A stretch of 64,000 nt of DNA from Trichomonas tenax. Lineage: Eukaryota > Parabasalia > Trichomonadida > Trichomonadidae. The stretch covers positions 1-64,000 of the forward strand of contig JALKBU010000144.1 in NCBI GenBank assembly GCA_023091735.1, in the 5' to 3' direction. The notes below the pieces were generated by a model. That model was not told the DNA's origin and searched no databases. It saw only the letters and a program-made list of their open reading frames with translations. Of the stretch, positions 8,950 through 18,789 are shown piece by piece. Positions within the stretch are counted from its first letter, which is position 1. Each line of letters opens with the position of its first letter. Position numbers and translations under genes: made by a program.

Positions 8950-11844
8950 TTACATTTCAATATAATGGATCAAAGCATTGATTGTTATCTTTGAATTATC
9001 GCTTGCAGACTTGGACGTCTTAGTAAGAACTTTCACAGCATTTGCGTTCTTTAGTGCCTTCTTTCCGTCATCATTACCTGCAATAGCATGTAAAGCACAA
9101 AGCACACGCATTACACCATCTTCGGATTCACTGACTTTGACAAGATTATCAATTACATCTTCAGTCAACACATCGTTTGTGTATAACTCGCCTTTGCTAA
9201 CCATGTTTGCAATCAGAGCAGCAGCACATTCTACCGTTCTTGAGTTGTCGCTTAAAAGAAGCCTTGCAATTTCATCAACATTACTAACAATAAAACCACC
9301 AACATCAGAAGTGTGATAAACTGCATTAGCAAGGGCATAACAGGCTGCAGCACTTACATCATCATCTTCATCTGATATCAATTCGACAAGCCTAGGAACT
9401 GCATTTGCTGAGAACTCCGAAGGACGGCCGCCATGCTTCCAAACATTACCTAAAAAGTGAGCGCTTCTCTGCCGCACATAGTTTGATTTGCTCTTCAAGT
9501 CTACCAAAGCAACGTCAAGAAGCTCACACTCTTCAAGAACAGCTATGTATTCAGGACTTAAGCGAGCATAATGTGCTGCAACGATATAGCAAGCTTCGTG
9601 AGAAAACTCATTAGCGAGAAGAGCATTAATTATATCTGGGTATGCATCCTTGAGTATGTTATTTGCTTGGGTAAAAGATAACACGCATTGAACAAGCAAA
9701 AGTACTTCAGCAGATGGCTCTGTTAAACTACTATCAGATGATAGGAATCGACACAATGATGGAATTAACCCTTTGTTGCAGAGAAGCTCGCTGTATTGTT
9801 CCAGTGTCTTGCGATCTTCCTCAAAGAGTTTAAGAACATATTCACAAATATCATTTGTGCAACAAGGAACGTTAAATATATCAATCATTGATGGAAGAAG
9901 TGGGGTAATTGTAACTGTTGGTAGTGAAAGCATGGATGATAAAAGTGGTGCTTGATGAATTGGAAGGAGCATTGGAAGTTTTTCGATACAACTGCTAAGC
10001 ATATTCTCCTCAATTTGGAAGCACCTGAAAGGCGATCCAAATACAGCTGCATAAAGAAGAATCTCCTTTTCAGCACGAGGAGAAGAAGAAGCAGCGCTCA
10101 ATAATGATTTCAAACGTATTTCATATTGAGCATCACCGCCACAAAGGAAGCGAGATAAATACTTGATATCTTTTCTTGCACTGATATTTGTGACTCTATT
10201 TTGGAATATTTGAACACTGTTGAGCTGCTGTAAAGAGGCTTGACAGAAGAAGAGAGCACTTGAATATAAGCAAAAACTACTAATATGAGATTTCGTATCA
10301 TCCAGGAGCTTGAAAATAGCATTAACAAACTCTGAGACCGGCGCAATACTATTGAAGCAGGATTCATCGCGTGCAACCATAGCAGCAATTAATGTAAGTG
10401 CACAGCAAGAAATAATAGGTCCTGGAGATTTTATTACTGCAAAACTGAGAATAGGAAGTGTTTGTACTGCTGATTGACTGAATTTCTCTCCGAATGTCGC
10501 CGAAACTTTCATTAGATATACAAGTAATACATATAGAATTTCTGTATCGTCAACACTCAATGTTGTTAAACTCGCTAGTAATGAGTTATGTAATTTGTCA
10601 CATATTTCATCTGGAATTGGTGGGGGTGTGTATTCTTCTTCGGATATTCTGCATTGAGCGTAAGGAGTTATAACCGCATGAGAAAGGAAGTGTAAAGTAT
10701 TATGTGATGTTGGACAATTTGTCAATAGCTTATTCGTTGCTGTTGCAACATAGGGTGAGTATCTTGATGAATCGGCCTTAAGAAGTCTTACAACAATTTC
10801 TGTAGCTTGTTCACATGTATCATCAAGCTCTATGAAATAAGATATGTGCATCGCAAAAGTTTTTGCAAAAGGCGATTGTTCGATTTGTTCCGCACCGGCA
10901 AATGCTTCAAGGGCCTCACAGAGAGTTAGGCTTGGGTAGTCACTCGGTGACATAAATACATCCTGATAATCAAGTGGTCTTGATGTCGGTGGACGGAAAT
11001 CTTGATTTTTAAGTGCGTTTTCAAACTCCTCACATTTGTATCTGTAGAATGAATCGTCATATTTAGATAAATCAACATCAGCAATCCATGGATGGTTTAA
11101 TAATCTTTCGCAACTCCATCTATTATCAGGATCCTTAACTAATGCTCTTAGAATAAAGTCTTTAAAGTTATCCGAGATTGGTCCTGGCCAGACAATTGGT
11201 TCGTTGATGATCATTTTAATTAATTTATAAATTGAATCAGTAAAATAAGGAGGCCTTCCATAATATAATTCGTATAAAATGATACCGAGTGACCATATAT
11301 CAATCTTTTCTGTGTATGGATGTTCTTGGACGAGTTCAGGTGCCATATATAACGGAGTTCCTTTAATTGAATTCAAAACAAGTGTTGTTCTGGATAAAGC
11401 TCTTGCAAAACCAAAATCGCATAATTTAATCAAGCAATTATCAGAAACTAAAATGTTTTGAGGCTTTAAATCTCGATGAATTATTTTTTTCTGGTGTAAA
11501 TGATTCAATGCTGAAACCAATTGAGCAGCAATCGGTTTTAATTGATCTTCGGATAGTTTTTGCATGTCAGCGATGACTTGGAATAAATCGCCTCTTCCTA
11601 GCTCAGTAACAAGGCAAAACTCTGATTCAGTCTCGAAATATTCAAGCAAGCTCATGATGTTTGGATGATCGACTTTCGTTAATATATCAACTTCACGGCG
11701 GAAATTTATAAGATCCTCATCTTTCATATCTCCCTTTGAAATGGTTTTGATAGCAACCATACGGCCTGTGTACTTTCTTCGTGCCTTAAAAACGCGGCCA
11801 AAAGAGCCTTCTCCGATCTGTTGAATTAGTTTATAATCATCCAT
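8950..11844 (-). CDS. Fused/STK36-type protein kinase with ARM/HEAT tail
   Basis: 964 residues. The kinase domain (about 1-255) has GEGSFGRV (11-18), Lys33, Glu51, HRDLKPQN (123-130), DFG (143-145) and GTPLYMAPE, so it should be active. The block KGTPLYMAPELV with CDFGFARALS is characteristic of the Fused/STK36 branch. The remaining 700 residues are helical ARM/HEAT-like repeats, as in Fused proteins. In animals Fused is needed for central-pair assembly of motile cilia; a flagellar role is a reasonable inference for a flagellate. Divergent from the Brr2 gene across only 135 bp. The ATG at 11844 places the kinase fold directly at the N-terminus. Confidence 0.87.
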   Translation of the reverse strand: MDDYKLIQQIGEGSFGRVFKARRKYTGRMVAIKTISKGDMKDEDLINFRREVDILTKVDHPNIMSLLEYFETESEFCLVTELGRGDLFQVIADMQKLSEDQLKPIAAQLVSALNHLHQKKIIHRDLKPQNILVSDNCLIKLCDFGFARALSRTTLVLNSIKGTPLYMAPELVQEHPYTEKIDIWSLGIILYELYYGRPPYFTDSIYKLIKMIINEPIVWPGPISDNFKDFILRALVKDPDNRWSCERLLNHPWIADVDLSKYDDSFYRYKCEEFENALKNQDFRPPTSRPLDYQDVFMSPSDYPSLTLCEALEAFAGAEQIEQSPFAKTFAMHISYFIELDDTCEQATEIVVRLLKADSSRYSPYVATATNKLLTNCPTSHNTLHFLSHAVITPYAQCRISEEEYTPPPIPDEICDKLHNSLLASLTTLSVDDTEILYVLLVYLMKVSATFGEKFSQSAVQTLPILSFAVIKSPGPIISCCALTLIAAMVARDESCFNSIAPVSEFVNAIFKLLDDTKSHISSFCLYSSALFFCQASLQQLNSVQIFQNRVTNISARKDIKYLSRFLCGGDAQYEIRLKSLLSAASSSPRAEKEILLYAAVFGSPFRCFQIEENMLSSCIEKLPMLLPIHQAPLLSSMLSLPTVTITPLLPSMIDIFNVPCCTNDICEYVLKLFEEDRKTLEQYSELLCNKGLIPSLCRFLSSDSSLTEPSAEVLLLVQCVLSFTQANNILKDAYPDIINALLANEFSHEACYIVAAHYARLSPEYIAVLEECELLDVALVDLKSKSNYVRQRSAHFLGNVWKHGGRPSEFSANAVPRLVELISDEDDDVSAAACYALANAVYHTSDVGGFIVSNVDEIARLLLSDNSRTVECAAALIANMVSKGELYTNDVLTEDVIDNLVKVSESEDGVMRVLCALHAIAGNDDGKKALKNANAVKVLTKTSKSASDNSKITINALIHYIEM

Positions 11845-11979
11845 CCTTTGGATTTCATATCACATGTCAGAAACTTCTTTTGTCAAGTAATCTTACAAAA
11901 ATGATAGTTGGCAAAAATATCTTGACAGAAATCGGTGTCAAAATATTGTAATGTGACTACTGGCAAAAATTTTAAGTGA
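11845..11979. promoter_or_regulatory. Divergent promoter, Fused kinase / Brr2 helicase
   Basis: 135 bp between the two start codons. It contains several GACA/TGTC words in both orientations: TCTTGACAGAAAT, GGTGTCAAAATATTG (11934-11948) and, on the minus strand, CTTGACAAAAG and TTTCTGACATG. A minus-strand TCATTTTTG lies at about 11896-11904. No clean Inr sits close to either ATG. Confidence 0.45.
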
Positions 11980-14900
11980 ATGATTCCTGATTATAGACAA
12001 GAGCATGGTTCGCATTTAATGCTTTCAAAATCAACAGATGTTCCCAAATATGAGGACGAATATGGAGCAGGAATCGTGCAAAAAATTGACCTTAAGAAAT
12101 CGGATTTTGGATCAGCAATTAAAACGCAAACTCTTTCAGAACACGAGAAAATGAATAAAGCGTACAAAAAAGATTTAAAATTAAGTATGAAGCAAGCAAA
12201 GAGAGATGCTCTTCTTCGTGGTCAAATATATATTCCTAAATCTCCAGAGTCGAGAAATGCGTACAATGAATTTACTTCAGATTTGTCACAGATATTAGGT
12301 CCTGTTACTGATGAAGCTCTTCACCAAACTGCTTTCGATTTGATTACATTATATCGTACGAAACACCTTTCAGATAACGAAGTTACCTCGAGAACATCAC
12401 AGATATTAGACATGGAATTAAGCTATACTGAGATAAGGCGATTTATTGATAACGCACAGCAGATGGTTGATTTCCAGCCATCATTACAAGTTCAAGAAAT
12501 GCAGGAAGCTCAAGAGGATGATGGAATTATATCAGTTACAGCAGAAATGGACGCTCCTGAAAACTCATCTGATGAGTCGGAATCTTCGGATGACGAACAA
12601 GAGCTTCCATTCAACGTTCCTGTACCAGATACAAATGGAGGATGGACAATGACAGAATTGCAAAAGTTCTGTGATGATAATTTTGGTGCAGAATCACAAC
12701 AAAAACTGGCCGAAATCATGGCAACTCTTCAAACATCTGATGGCATCAATCTAGAAATGCAACTAGTTTGTATTATTGGTCCAAGAGAGTCCGAAATCAA
12801 GGCTATCGCAAGATCCAAACAAATTTTATTAGAGAATCCACAAAAACAAGAAAAATACTCAAAAATCGATTTGGATATGTTCACAGATAAAAAAGAATCA
12901 ACAAGATTGTCATCATTTGAAATGCCAAAATCAGCTTCAATTGAATCAACAGAAAAGTATGAAAAAATTTACATTCCTCCACCGATTACTCACGCTTCTG
13001 GTGAAAGGCTTTCTGTTGATGTTCTTGATGAAAAATATCAAAAACTTATTGCAAAAGAAATCACAGCTCATGGCCAATTGAACCTAATTCAGTCTATTGT
13101 TTACCCTCAAATAGAAAATAGTATAGAAAACTTACTTATCTCAGCTCCAACTGGTGCGGGTAAAACAATCATTGCTGTACTTAGCATGATCAAAACTCTT
13201 TTAACCGAAGATAACTCGAAAGCAATCTATATTGCTCCAATGAAATCTCTTGTCCAAGAAATGGTTACAAAATTTAGTAACATATTTGAAGGATACAAAC
13301 GGGTTATAGAGCTTACAGGAGATAGCTCTGCATCTATTGCGCAGCTCCAAAATTATGACATCATTGTTTCTACTCCTGAAAAGCTTGATATCATCTCAAG
13401 GAAGACTGGTAATCAGACATTTATCGACACAATCAAGTTGGTTATTATCGATGAAATTCATTTGCTCCACAATTCAAGAGGTCCAGTCCTTGAAGCCTTA
13501 GTTGCTAGACTTAAAATGCTTAAGTACACATCCGCAAACGTTATCAGATTAATTGGGCTTTCAGCTACAATGCCAAATGTTAAGGATATTGCAGATTTCC
13601 TGGAAGTTAAAGAAACAGGAATGTTTGTATTTGGAGAAGAATACAGACCTTGCTTGCTTCACAAAACTTTTGTTGGATTCAAGGAAAGAAAGAAAGTTTA
13701 CTTAAAGTCGTGCATGAATGAATATTGCTACAAAGTTATTAAAAATTCTATAATGAAGGACCAACAGACTTTGATTTTCGTCCACTCAAGACGCGAAGCA
13801 ATGGAAACAGCCAAAGCATTTTATGATATGGCCATGAAAAATGGTGAGGGAGATTTCTTCGCTAATAATAAGACTGCTGCATACTTAGAGAATATTGGCA
13901 ATAAAATAATCAATGAAAAACTTAAAGGATTAATAAATACGGGCTTTGCCTTCCACCACGCTGGCCTTCTCAAGGATGACAGAAGAAATGTTGAAGATGG
14001 ATTTAGAAAGAAATATATTAAAGTTTTGGTTTCTACTGCAACACTTGCATGGGGTGTCAACTTACCAGCCCATACTGCTATCATCAAAGGTACAAATATA
14101 TATAACCCGGAGCTTGGTGATTTCGACAACTTGAGCCATCTGGATGTCTTGCAAATGTTTGGTAGAGCAGGTCGTCCAAGCTTTGATCTCACAGGTGAAG
14201 CTTTCCTCTTAACTGAACATCAGAATCTCTATTATTATGTATCAGCACTCACCTCGCAAATTCCAATCGAAAGTCATTTTCTTCGTGATGTTGCTGACCA
14301 TTTGAATGCTGAAATTTCGCTTGGTACAATTAGAAGCGTTATTCAAGGCGTTGATTGGCTTAAAGAAACATTCTTATATATCAGAATGCAAAGGATGCCT
14401 AAAATGTATGGACTTTCGCATAATGTTGACATTAATCAAAGGCTCTCTGACATCGTTCACTCGGCTGCACTGAAGCTCTCCGAGAACAAATTGGTCTTGT
14501 ATAATGCCGAGAAAGACACGATTGAGTCTACTGACTTCGGAAGAATTGCTGCTAACTATTATATTACAGAAGAAACAATGTCGAACTTCGTCACAAATAT
14601 GTCAACGGATCTCAATGATGTTGATATGTTAAGACTGTTTTGTTTGGCAACTGAATTCAAGAATGTTGTTGTCAGGCCTCAAGAGGTTTCCACTGTCAAA
14701 AAATTCCTTGAAACAGTCCCTATTCCAATTAAAGGACAACCTGATGAAGCAGCTGTGAAAATTAATGTTCTTTTGCAATGCTATATATCTCGTATACGTT
14801 CTGATAGCTTTGAAATGATGGCTGATTTAGTTTATATCTCGCAGAGTGCCGAGCGTTTAATGAGATGCTTGTTCGAAATTGCAGCCTCAAAAGGACTTGC

Positions 14901-17900
14901 AGAGCCGGCATTACTTGCTCTTTCTTATTCTAAAATGGTTTCTCGCAGAATGTGGGAAGTACAAAATCCTTTATGGCAATTTGATAATATTGCAGACCGT
15001 GAACTGTTAGCAATGGACCACTTCAATAATTGGCAGAACTTCTATAATGAGAAACGTGAAGTTCTTGCGGGAATGGGTCCCCAAAGATTTTCAGCCTTGG
15101 CTAAAGTTTCAGATAAAGATAAGTCCCAACAAATTGGTGAAACAATTAAAGCAGATTTCATGATGATTCCACAGCTAACAATGAATTGTCAAACAAAAAT
15201 GCTTGCCGGAGACTTACTCAAGATAAATATCGATGTTGATGCATACTTCAACTATGATCCAGAATATCATCTTCCAGTCGAAACTTTCTGGGTATTTGTT
15301 ATCAATGGTCTTGGTGACAAAATTTTATTCAGTGCGCAATTTGTCGTTCAGGCTGTTGATAATGAACATCATACAGCGAAACTTGAATTCTTTGTTTATC
15401 TCACTGAAAAACAACCATTCTACTTCGTTAAAATTGTATCAGATAGATGGATCAATGTAGAAGTCGACTATGCAATTCCATTAAGCCTTATTGAGGATGA
15501 AAATCTTAAGACTCCATGTCACAATGCCGAAAAGATTTTATCAAGAACTCCTGATGGAATGAATGTCAGCTTCACAAATATTGTTTCAGATTATAATATT
15601 TTATACACAACACAACCATATAATACTGGCCTTGATGATGACTTTACTGCTGCTGTCGTTTCACTTGCAAGAGAGCATGCATCACTCATTGTTATTCCTG
15701 ATTATGATAAGTTCTGTCATTACAGAGATACAATCTGCCAATACTCAGAAATTTCAGCACTTTCAGGTGACTATGCAAATGATAAATACGTGCTTCAACA
15801 CTCAAAGTCTGTCTTGACAACACCAGCAATGCTATCAGATTATAAGAGATTCTTCATCGATTATGAAACTACTCCATTATTCAAATATGTATTCTTGTAT
15901 GATATTCACCTCGCAGGAACAAAAGAGTACAACAAGTATGAATCATTAATTTCTATAATCAAGATAGTTACGGATTCATCTCAAACAAAGATTGTTGCTC
16001 AATGCTTGAATGCTGATCAAATTAATCTTCAAATGCTTGCCAAATGGATTGGTGCTCAAAAGATATTTGAGCAAATCCCAGAAATTGTTGCAGAAATGTT
16101 CTTGATCCCTTGCCAATACTCTACAGCAAGATCCAGACAAGTATACATGACGAGACCATCATTTACATATGCCAACAATGATCTTGAACAGACTGCTATT
16201 GTTTTTGTTTCCTCCGATGCTGAGATCAAAGACACATTTATTAGTTATATTCAATTATTCAGAAAATTTGAAGATGGATCAATTGACTTCGGTGTTCATG
16301 ATGATGATTTGCCACCAATCTATTCAGATGAGCTCAAAGAACTATCATGCAAATATGGAATTACATACTTCTCCAACAAGATATCTCAAGAAAATAAAAA
16401 CGCAGTAATGAGAACATTTGGTCATGGAATAAGATTAATCATCTGTTCAGCTGATAGCGCAAGCTCATTACACCTCAAATCAGATATAGTCATCATCAAA
16501 GGTACTGAATATAAAGATATTGATAATGTAATGCATGAATATCAATATTATGAAATCCTTAACATGATTGCTCACACCAAATGTGGTGGCCAGTACATTA
16601 TTTTCACTCATGAAAATAAGAAACAAATTTACTTCATTTTGATGACACGAGGTCAGCCAGTTGAATCATTCCTTGATTCAGATTCAGAATCATATATTAA
16701 TAATGCATTATTCAATTATGCACTATCCACTAGCGCAAGATTACTACAAGTCGCTGAAGAGCCGAATACACAAATGGCAGCCAAGACGGTCTTTGATTAC
16801 CTTGCTAACATTAACTTTGCCAAATCGGCCTTCGATCCTGTTTTTAATGAACAAAATACTCAATTTATTTTATCGTCTTTGATTGGAATATCCAGCTCTG
16901 ATGGCTCTGAGGATGAAGATTTGATAAGAATTAACAATGGAGATATTTTCATTCGTTTTGATAAAGATCCTGAATTTAACTTTGTCAATACATATGACAC
17001 ACTTATTGTTAAACTTATCAGGTTCTTTAGAAAGACTTCACTTGTTGATATAATAACGCAATCTCTTATGTATCTACATTCTAAATTAACAAATACCGAT
17101 GGCTTTCTTCAACTTAAACTTCCAAAGACAATTACTAATCTAACCGAAAGTATTTCCTTTTCGATTGCGGGCCAAATTGCAGCACGCAACAACGTCAACC
17201 CAGAAAGTATTATTTCCATGTCTTCATATGCTTTCAAGGAGCATCCACTTGTATATATTGCTACATTCAAAGAAGTATATTATACAATTGATCATTACAA
17301 ATTCATTGGAGAATCTCGTGAAGCGTATGCCCAAAATGAATCCATTGACATTATCAAGAAACACCTAGCTCGATTTTATGAAACTGGTACTGAGATAGCT
17401 AAAAGATTCCACATTCTTAGCACTATTATGAAGATCCTTTCTTCATCTGTTGAATTATATTCCCTTGCATCCAGAAATTATTCATTCTCAATTTTTTGTG
17501 TAAATTACATTGCTTGCTTAACCCACGCAATTGAAGATACTCAAGAACTTTTACAGTTCCCACACTTTACAAAGAGTATTATGGATGAATATGCAAGAAT
17601 TGGAATCACGAATCTTACAACATTTAACCCTTCTTATTCTCCAACTGGTGAAGAAATTGATGATGCAACTTTCGAAAATAATCTTGCAGTTCGTAAGAAT
17701 GTATTCATCACAACACTTTCACGAGAAGGAACCCCTCAAAACGAAGGTGAAAAACTTTGGACAGATGTTGAACAGGCATATAACAACATACCTTATGTTT
17801 CTTGTATATTTAACTCAGAAACAATGACGACAACAATTAGTTTACTTGATGCATTCAATGAAACCAACTTTAAGCAGATTCCTTTCAAGAAGAGACCTTC

Positions 17901-18114
17901 TTTATGGATCATTATATGCAGAAACGATCAAACAATAGTTGCAGCCAAGAATGTTGTTTTGATTTCAGAACAAACGCAAAATATATCATTCTCTGAAATA
18001 CAGTTTAACAAAGAATCTATGAAAGTTATTTACTACTGTGATTCATTCCTTGGAGGCTACTCCAGTGGACAAGCGGAAATAGATCCTATCCAAGAAAACG
18101 CTCAGGAAGAATAA
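11980..18114 (+). CDS. Brr2-like spliceosomal RNA helicase (U5 snRNP 200K)
   Basis: 2,044 residues with two Ski2-like helicase-Sec63 cassettes. Cassette 1 is intact: APTGAGKT (389-396), DEIH (491-494), SAT (528-530) and QMFGRAGRP (to about 733). The DEIHLLHNSRGPVLEALVAR-type motif II block points to Brr2 rather than ASCC3, whose motif II reads DEVH. Cassette 2 is strongly degenerate: the Walker A region is not recognisable and motif II reads LYDIHLAG. Brr2 unwinds U4/U6 to activate the spliceosome; its second cassette is catalytically dead but regulatory in other eukaryotes. An acidic Ser/Asp patch lies near residues 190-210 in the N-terminal region. Introns are few in trichomonads, but this gene implies a working U5 particle. 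Confidence 0.85.
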   Translation: MIPDYRQEHGSHLMLSKSTDVPKYEDEYGAGIVQKIDLKKSDFGSAIKTQTLSEHEKMNKAYKKDLKLSMKQAKRDALLRGQIYIPKSPESRNAYNEFTSDLSQILGPVTDEALHQTAFDLITLYRTKHLSDNEVTSRTSQILDMELSYTEIRRFIDNAQQMVDFQPSLQVQEMQEAQEDDGIISVTAEMDAPENSSDESESSDDEQELPFNVPVPDTNGGWTMTELQKFCDDNFGAESQQKLAEIMATLQTSDGINLEMQLVCIIGPRESEIKAIARSKQILLENPQKQEKYSKIDLDMFTDKKESTRLSSFEMPKSASIESTEKYEKIYIPPPITHASGERLSVDVLDEKYQKLIAKEITAHGQLNLIQSIVYPQIENSIENLLISAPTGAGKTIIAVLSMIKTLLTEDNSKAIYIAPMKSLVQEMVTKFSNIFEGYKRVIELTGDSSASIAQLQNYDIIVSTPEKLDIISRKTGNQTFIDTIKLVIIDEIHLLHNSRGPVLEALVARLKMLKYTSANVIRLIGLSATMPNVKDIADFLEVKETGMFVFGEEYRPCLLHKTFVGFKERKKVYLKSCMNEYCYKVIKNSIMKDQQTLIFVHSRREAMETAKAFYDMAMKNGEGDFFANNKTAAYLENIGNKIINEKLKGLINTGFAFHHAGLLKDDRRNVEDGFRKKYIKVLVSTATLAWGVNLPAHTAIIKGTNIYNPELGDFDNLSHLDVLQMFGRAGRPSFDLTGEAFLLTEHQNLYYYVSALTSQIPIESHFLRDVADHLNAEISLGTIRSVIQGVDWLKETFLYIRMQRMPKMYGLSHNVDINQRLSDIVHSAALKLSENKLVLYNAEKDTIESTDFGRIAANYYITEETMSNFVTNMSTDLNDVDMLRLFCLATEFKNVVVRPQEVSTVKKFLETVPIPIKGQPDEAAVKINVLLQCYISRIRSDSFEMMADLVYISQSAERLMRCLFEIAASKGLAEPALLALSYSKMVSRRMWEVQNPLWQFDNIADRELLAMDHFNNWQNFYNEKREVLAGMGPQRFSALAKVSDKDKSQQIGETIKADFMMIPQLTMNCQTKMLAGDLLKINIDVDAYFNYDPEYHLPVETFWVFVINGLGDKILFSAQFVVQAVDNEHHTAKLEFFVYLTEKQPFYFVKIVSDRWINVEVDYAIPLSLIEDENLKTPCHNAEKILSRTPDGMNVSFTNIVSDYNILYTTQPYNTGLDDDFTAAVVSLAREHASLIVIPDYDKFCHYRDTICQYSEISALSGDYANDKYVLQHSKSVLTTPAMLSDYKRFFIDYETTPLFKYVFLYDIHLAGTKEYNKYESLISIIKIVTDSSQTKIVAQCLNADQINLQMLAKWIGAQKIFEQIPEIVAEMFLIPCQYSTARSRQVYMTRPSFTYANNDLEQTAIVFVSSDAEIKDTFISYIQLFRKFEDGSIDFGVHDDDLPPIYSDELKELSCKYGITYFSNKISQENKNAVMRTFGHGIRLIICSADSASSLHLKSDIVIIKGTEYKDIDNVMHEYQYYEILNMIAHTKCGGQYIIFTHENKKQIYFILMTRGQPVESFLDSDSESYINNALFNYALSTSARLLQVAEEPNTQMAAKTVFDYLANINFAKSAFDPVFNEQNTQFILSSLIGISSSDGSEDEDLIRINNGDIFIRFDKDPEFNFVNTYDTLIVKLIRFFRKTSLVDIITQSLMYLHSKLTNTDGFLQLKLPKTITNLTESISFSIAGQIAARNNVNPESIISMSSYAFKEHPLVYIATFKEVYYTIDHYKFIGESREAYAQNESIDIIKKHLARFYETGTEIAKRFHILSTIMKILSSSVELYSLASRNYSFSIFCVNYIACLTHAIEDTQELLQFPHFTKSIMDEYARIGITNLTTFNPSYSPTGEEIDDATFENNLAVRKNVFITTLSREGTPQNEGEKLWTDVEQAYNNIPYVSCIFNSETMTTTISLLDAFNETNFKQIPFKKRPSLWIIICRNDQTIVAAKNVVLISEQTQNISFSEIQFNKESMKVIYYCDSFLGGYSSGQAEIDPIQENAQEE

Positions 18115-18331
18115 TCATCTTATATTATGTTTATTTTTAACAATAGAAATTAAAGATATTTTATTTAGCTAAAGCTATAAAATTTAATGCAATAATGTTA
18201 TAAAAAGGATCTGATTCAAATTAATGAAAAAAAACTCTGTGGTGAAATTGCCTTTGGTATATGTTATATAAAATAAAAATTGTCTGGGGTTCGAATGGCG
18301 TAATTATGGTATAAAGGAATAGATGTGTTGG
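18115..18331. other. Brr2 downstream region
   Basis: AT-rich 3' flank containing TTAAAG/AATTAAAG words compatible with the UAAA-type polyadenylation signal described for trichomonads. No gene is seen before the GC-rich element that starts near 18332. Confidence 0.4.
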
Positions 18332-18647
18332 TTTGCCACGTCGTCTCAGCGCAACTCGGCAGTAAATCATTCAAAATTGAATGGTTTATGGCGTCCCCGA
18401 CGATTGTTTTTTTTAAGACTTCAGGGTCCCCGACGAAAAAACCCCAACAAGAAGTGCTTTCTTCAGTGATTGTGCTTCGTACAAGTGCTGTTAAGCTTCG
18501 CCAACTCTCATCTTTAATAGGCGGGGGCTGCACCCCCCGAAAACACATTTGTCGTTCATTTGGGGACGCGAAGAGTCAAAAAATTTCGTCAGGGACGCCA
18601 TAAACCATTCAAAATTGAATGATTTATAGCGGGGACGCCGTGGCAAA
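18332..18647. mobile_element. GC-rich inverted-repeat (MITE-like) element, about 316 bp
   Basis: Outer ends TTTGCCACG (18332-18340) and its reverse complement (18639-18647) bracket a much longer inverted repeat, 18363-18403 against 18586-18626, which matches at 40 of 41 positions. Extra copies of GTCCCC(G)ACG occur in both orientations, and a GC hairpin (GGGGG..CCCCC) lies near 18521-18538. GC content is well above that of the flanks. No protein is encoded. It is either a non-autonomous transposon or a strongly folded RNA. A degenerate flanking direct repeat (GGAAT..AGATGT at 18316-18326 and 18656-18668) is suggestive but imperfect. Confidence 0.65.
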
Positions 18648-18789
18648 AAGCGTCCGGAATCGAGATGTAAAAATATTTAAAAAATGTCACTTATCGAATG
18701 TTTCTGACATTCTACAAAATATAATTGTATGGCTCTGGCAGTAAAAATTTGTTTCAAAATCCAGAAAAAGTGGTATTTGTAAGATCGGT

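Noticed and set aside
18284..18296. GGTTCGAAT, a tRNA T-loop-like word
   Set aside because: The T-stem does not pair and no anticodon or acceptor arm fits around it.
18264..18603. Two opposing frames of about 93 codons over the GC-rich element
   Set aside because: Explained by high GC and symmetric sequence, with no protein character.
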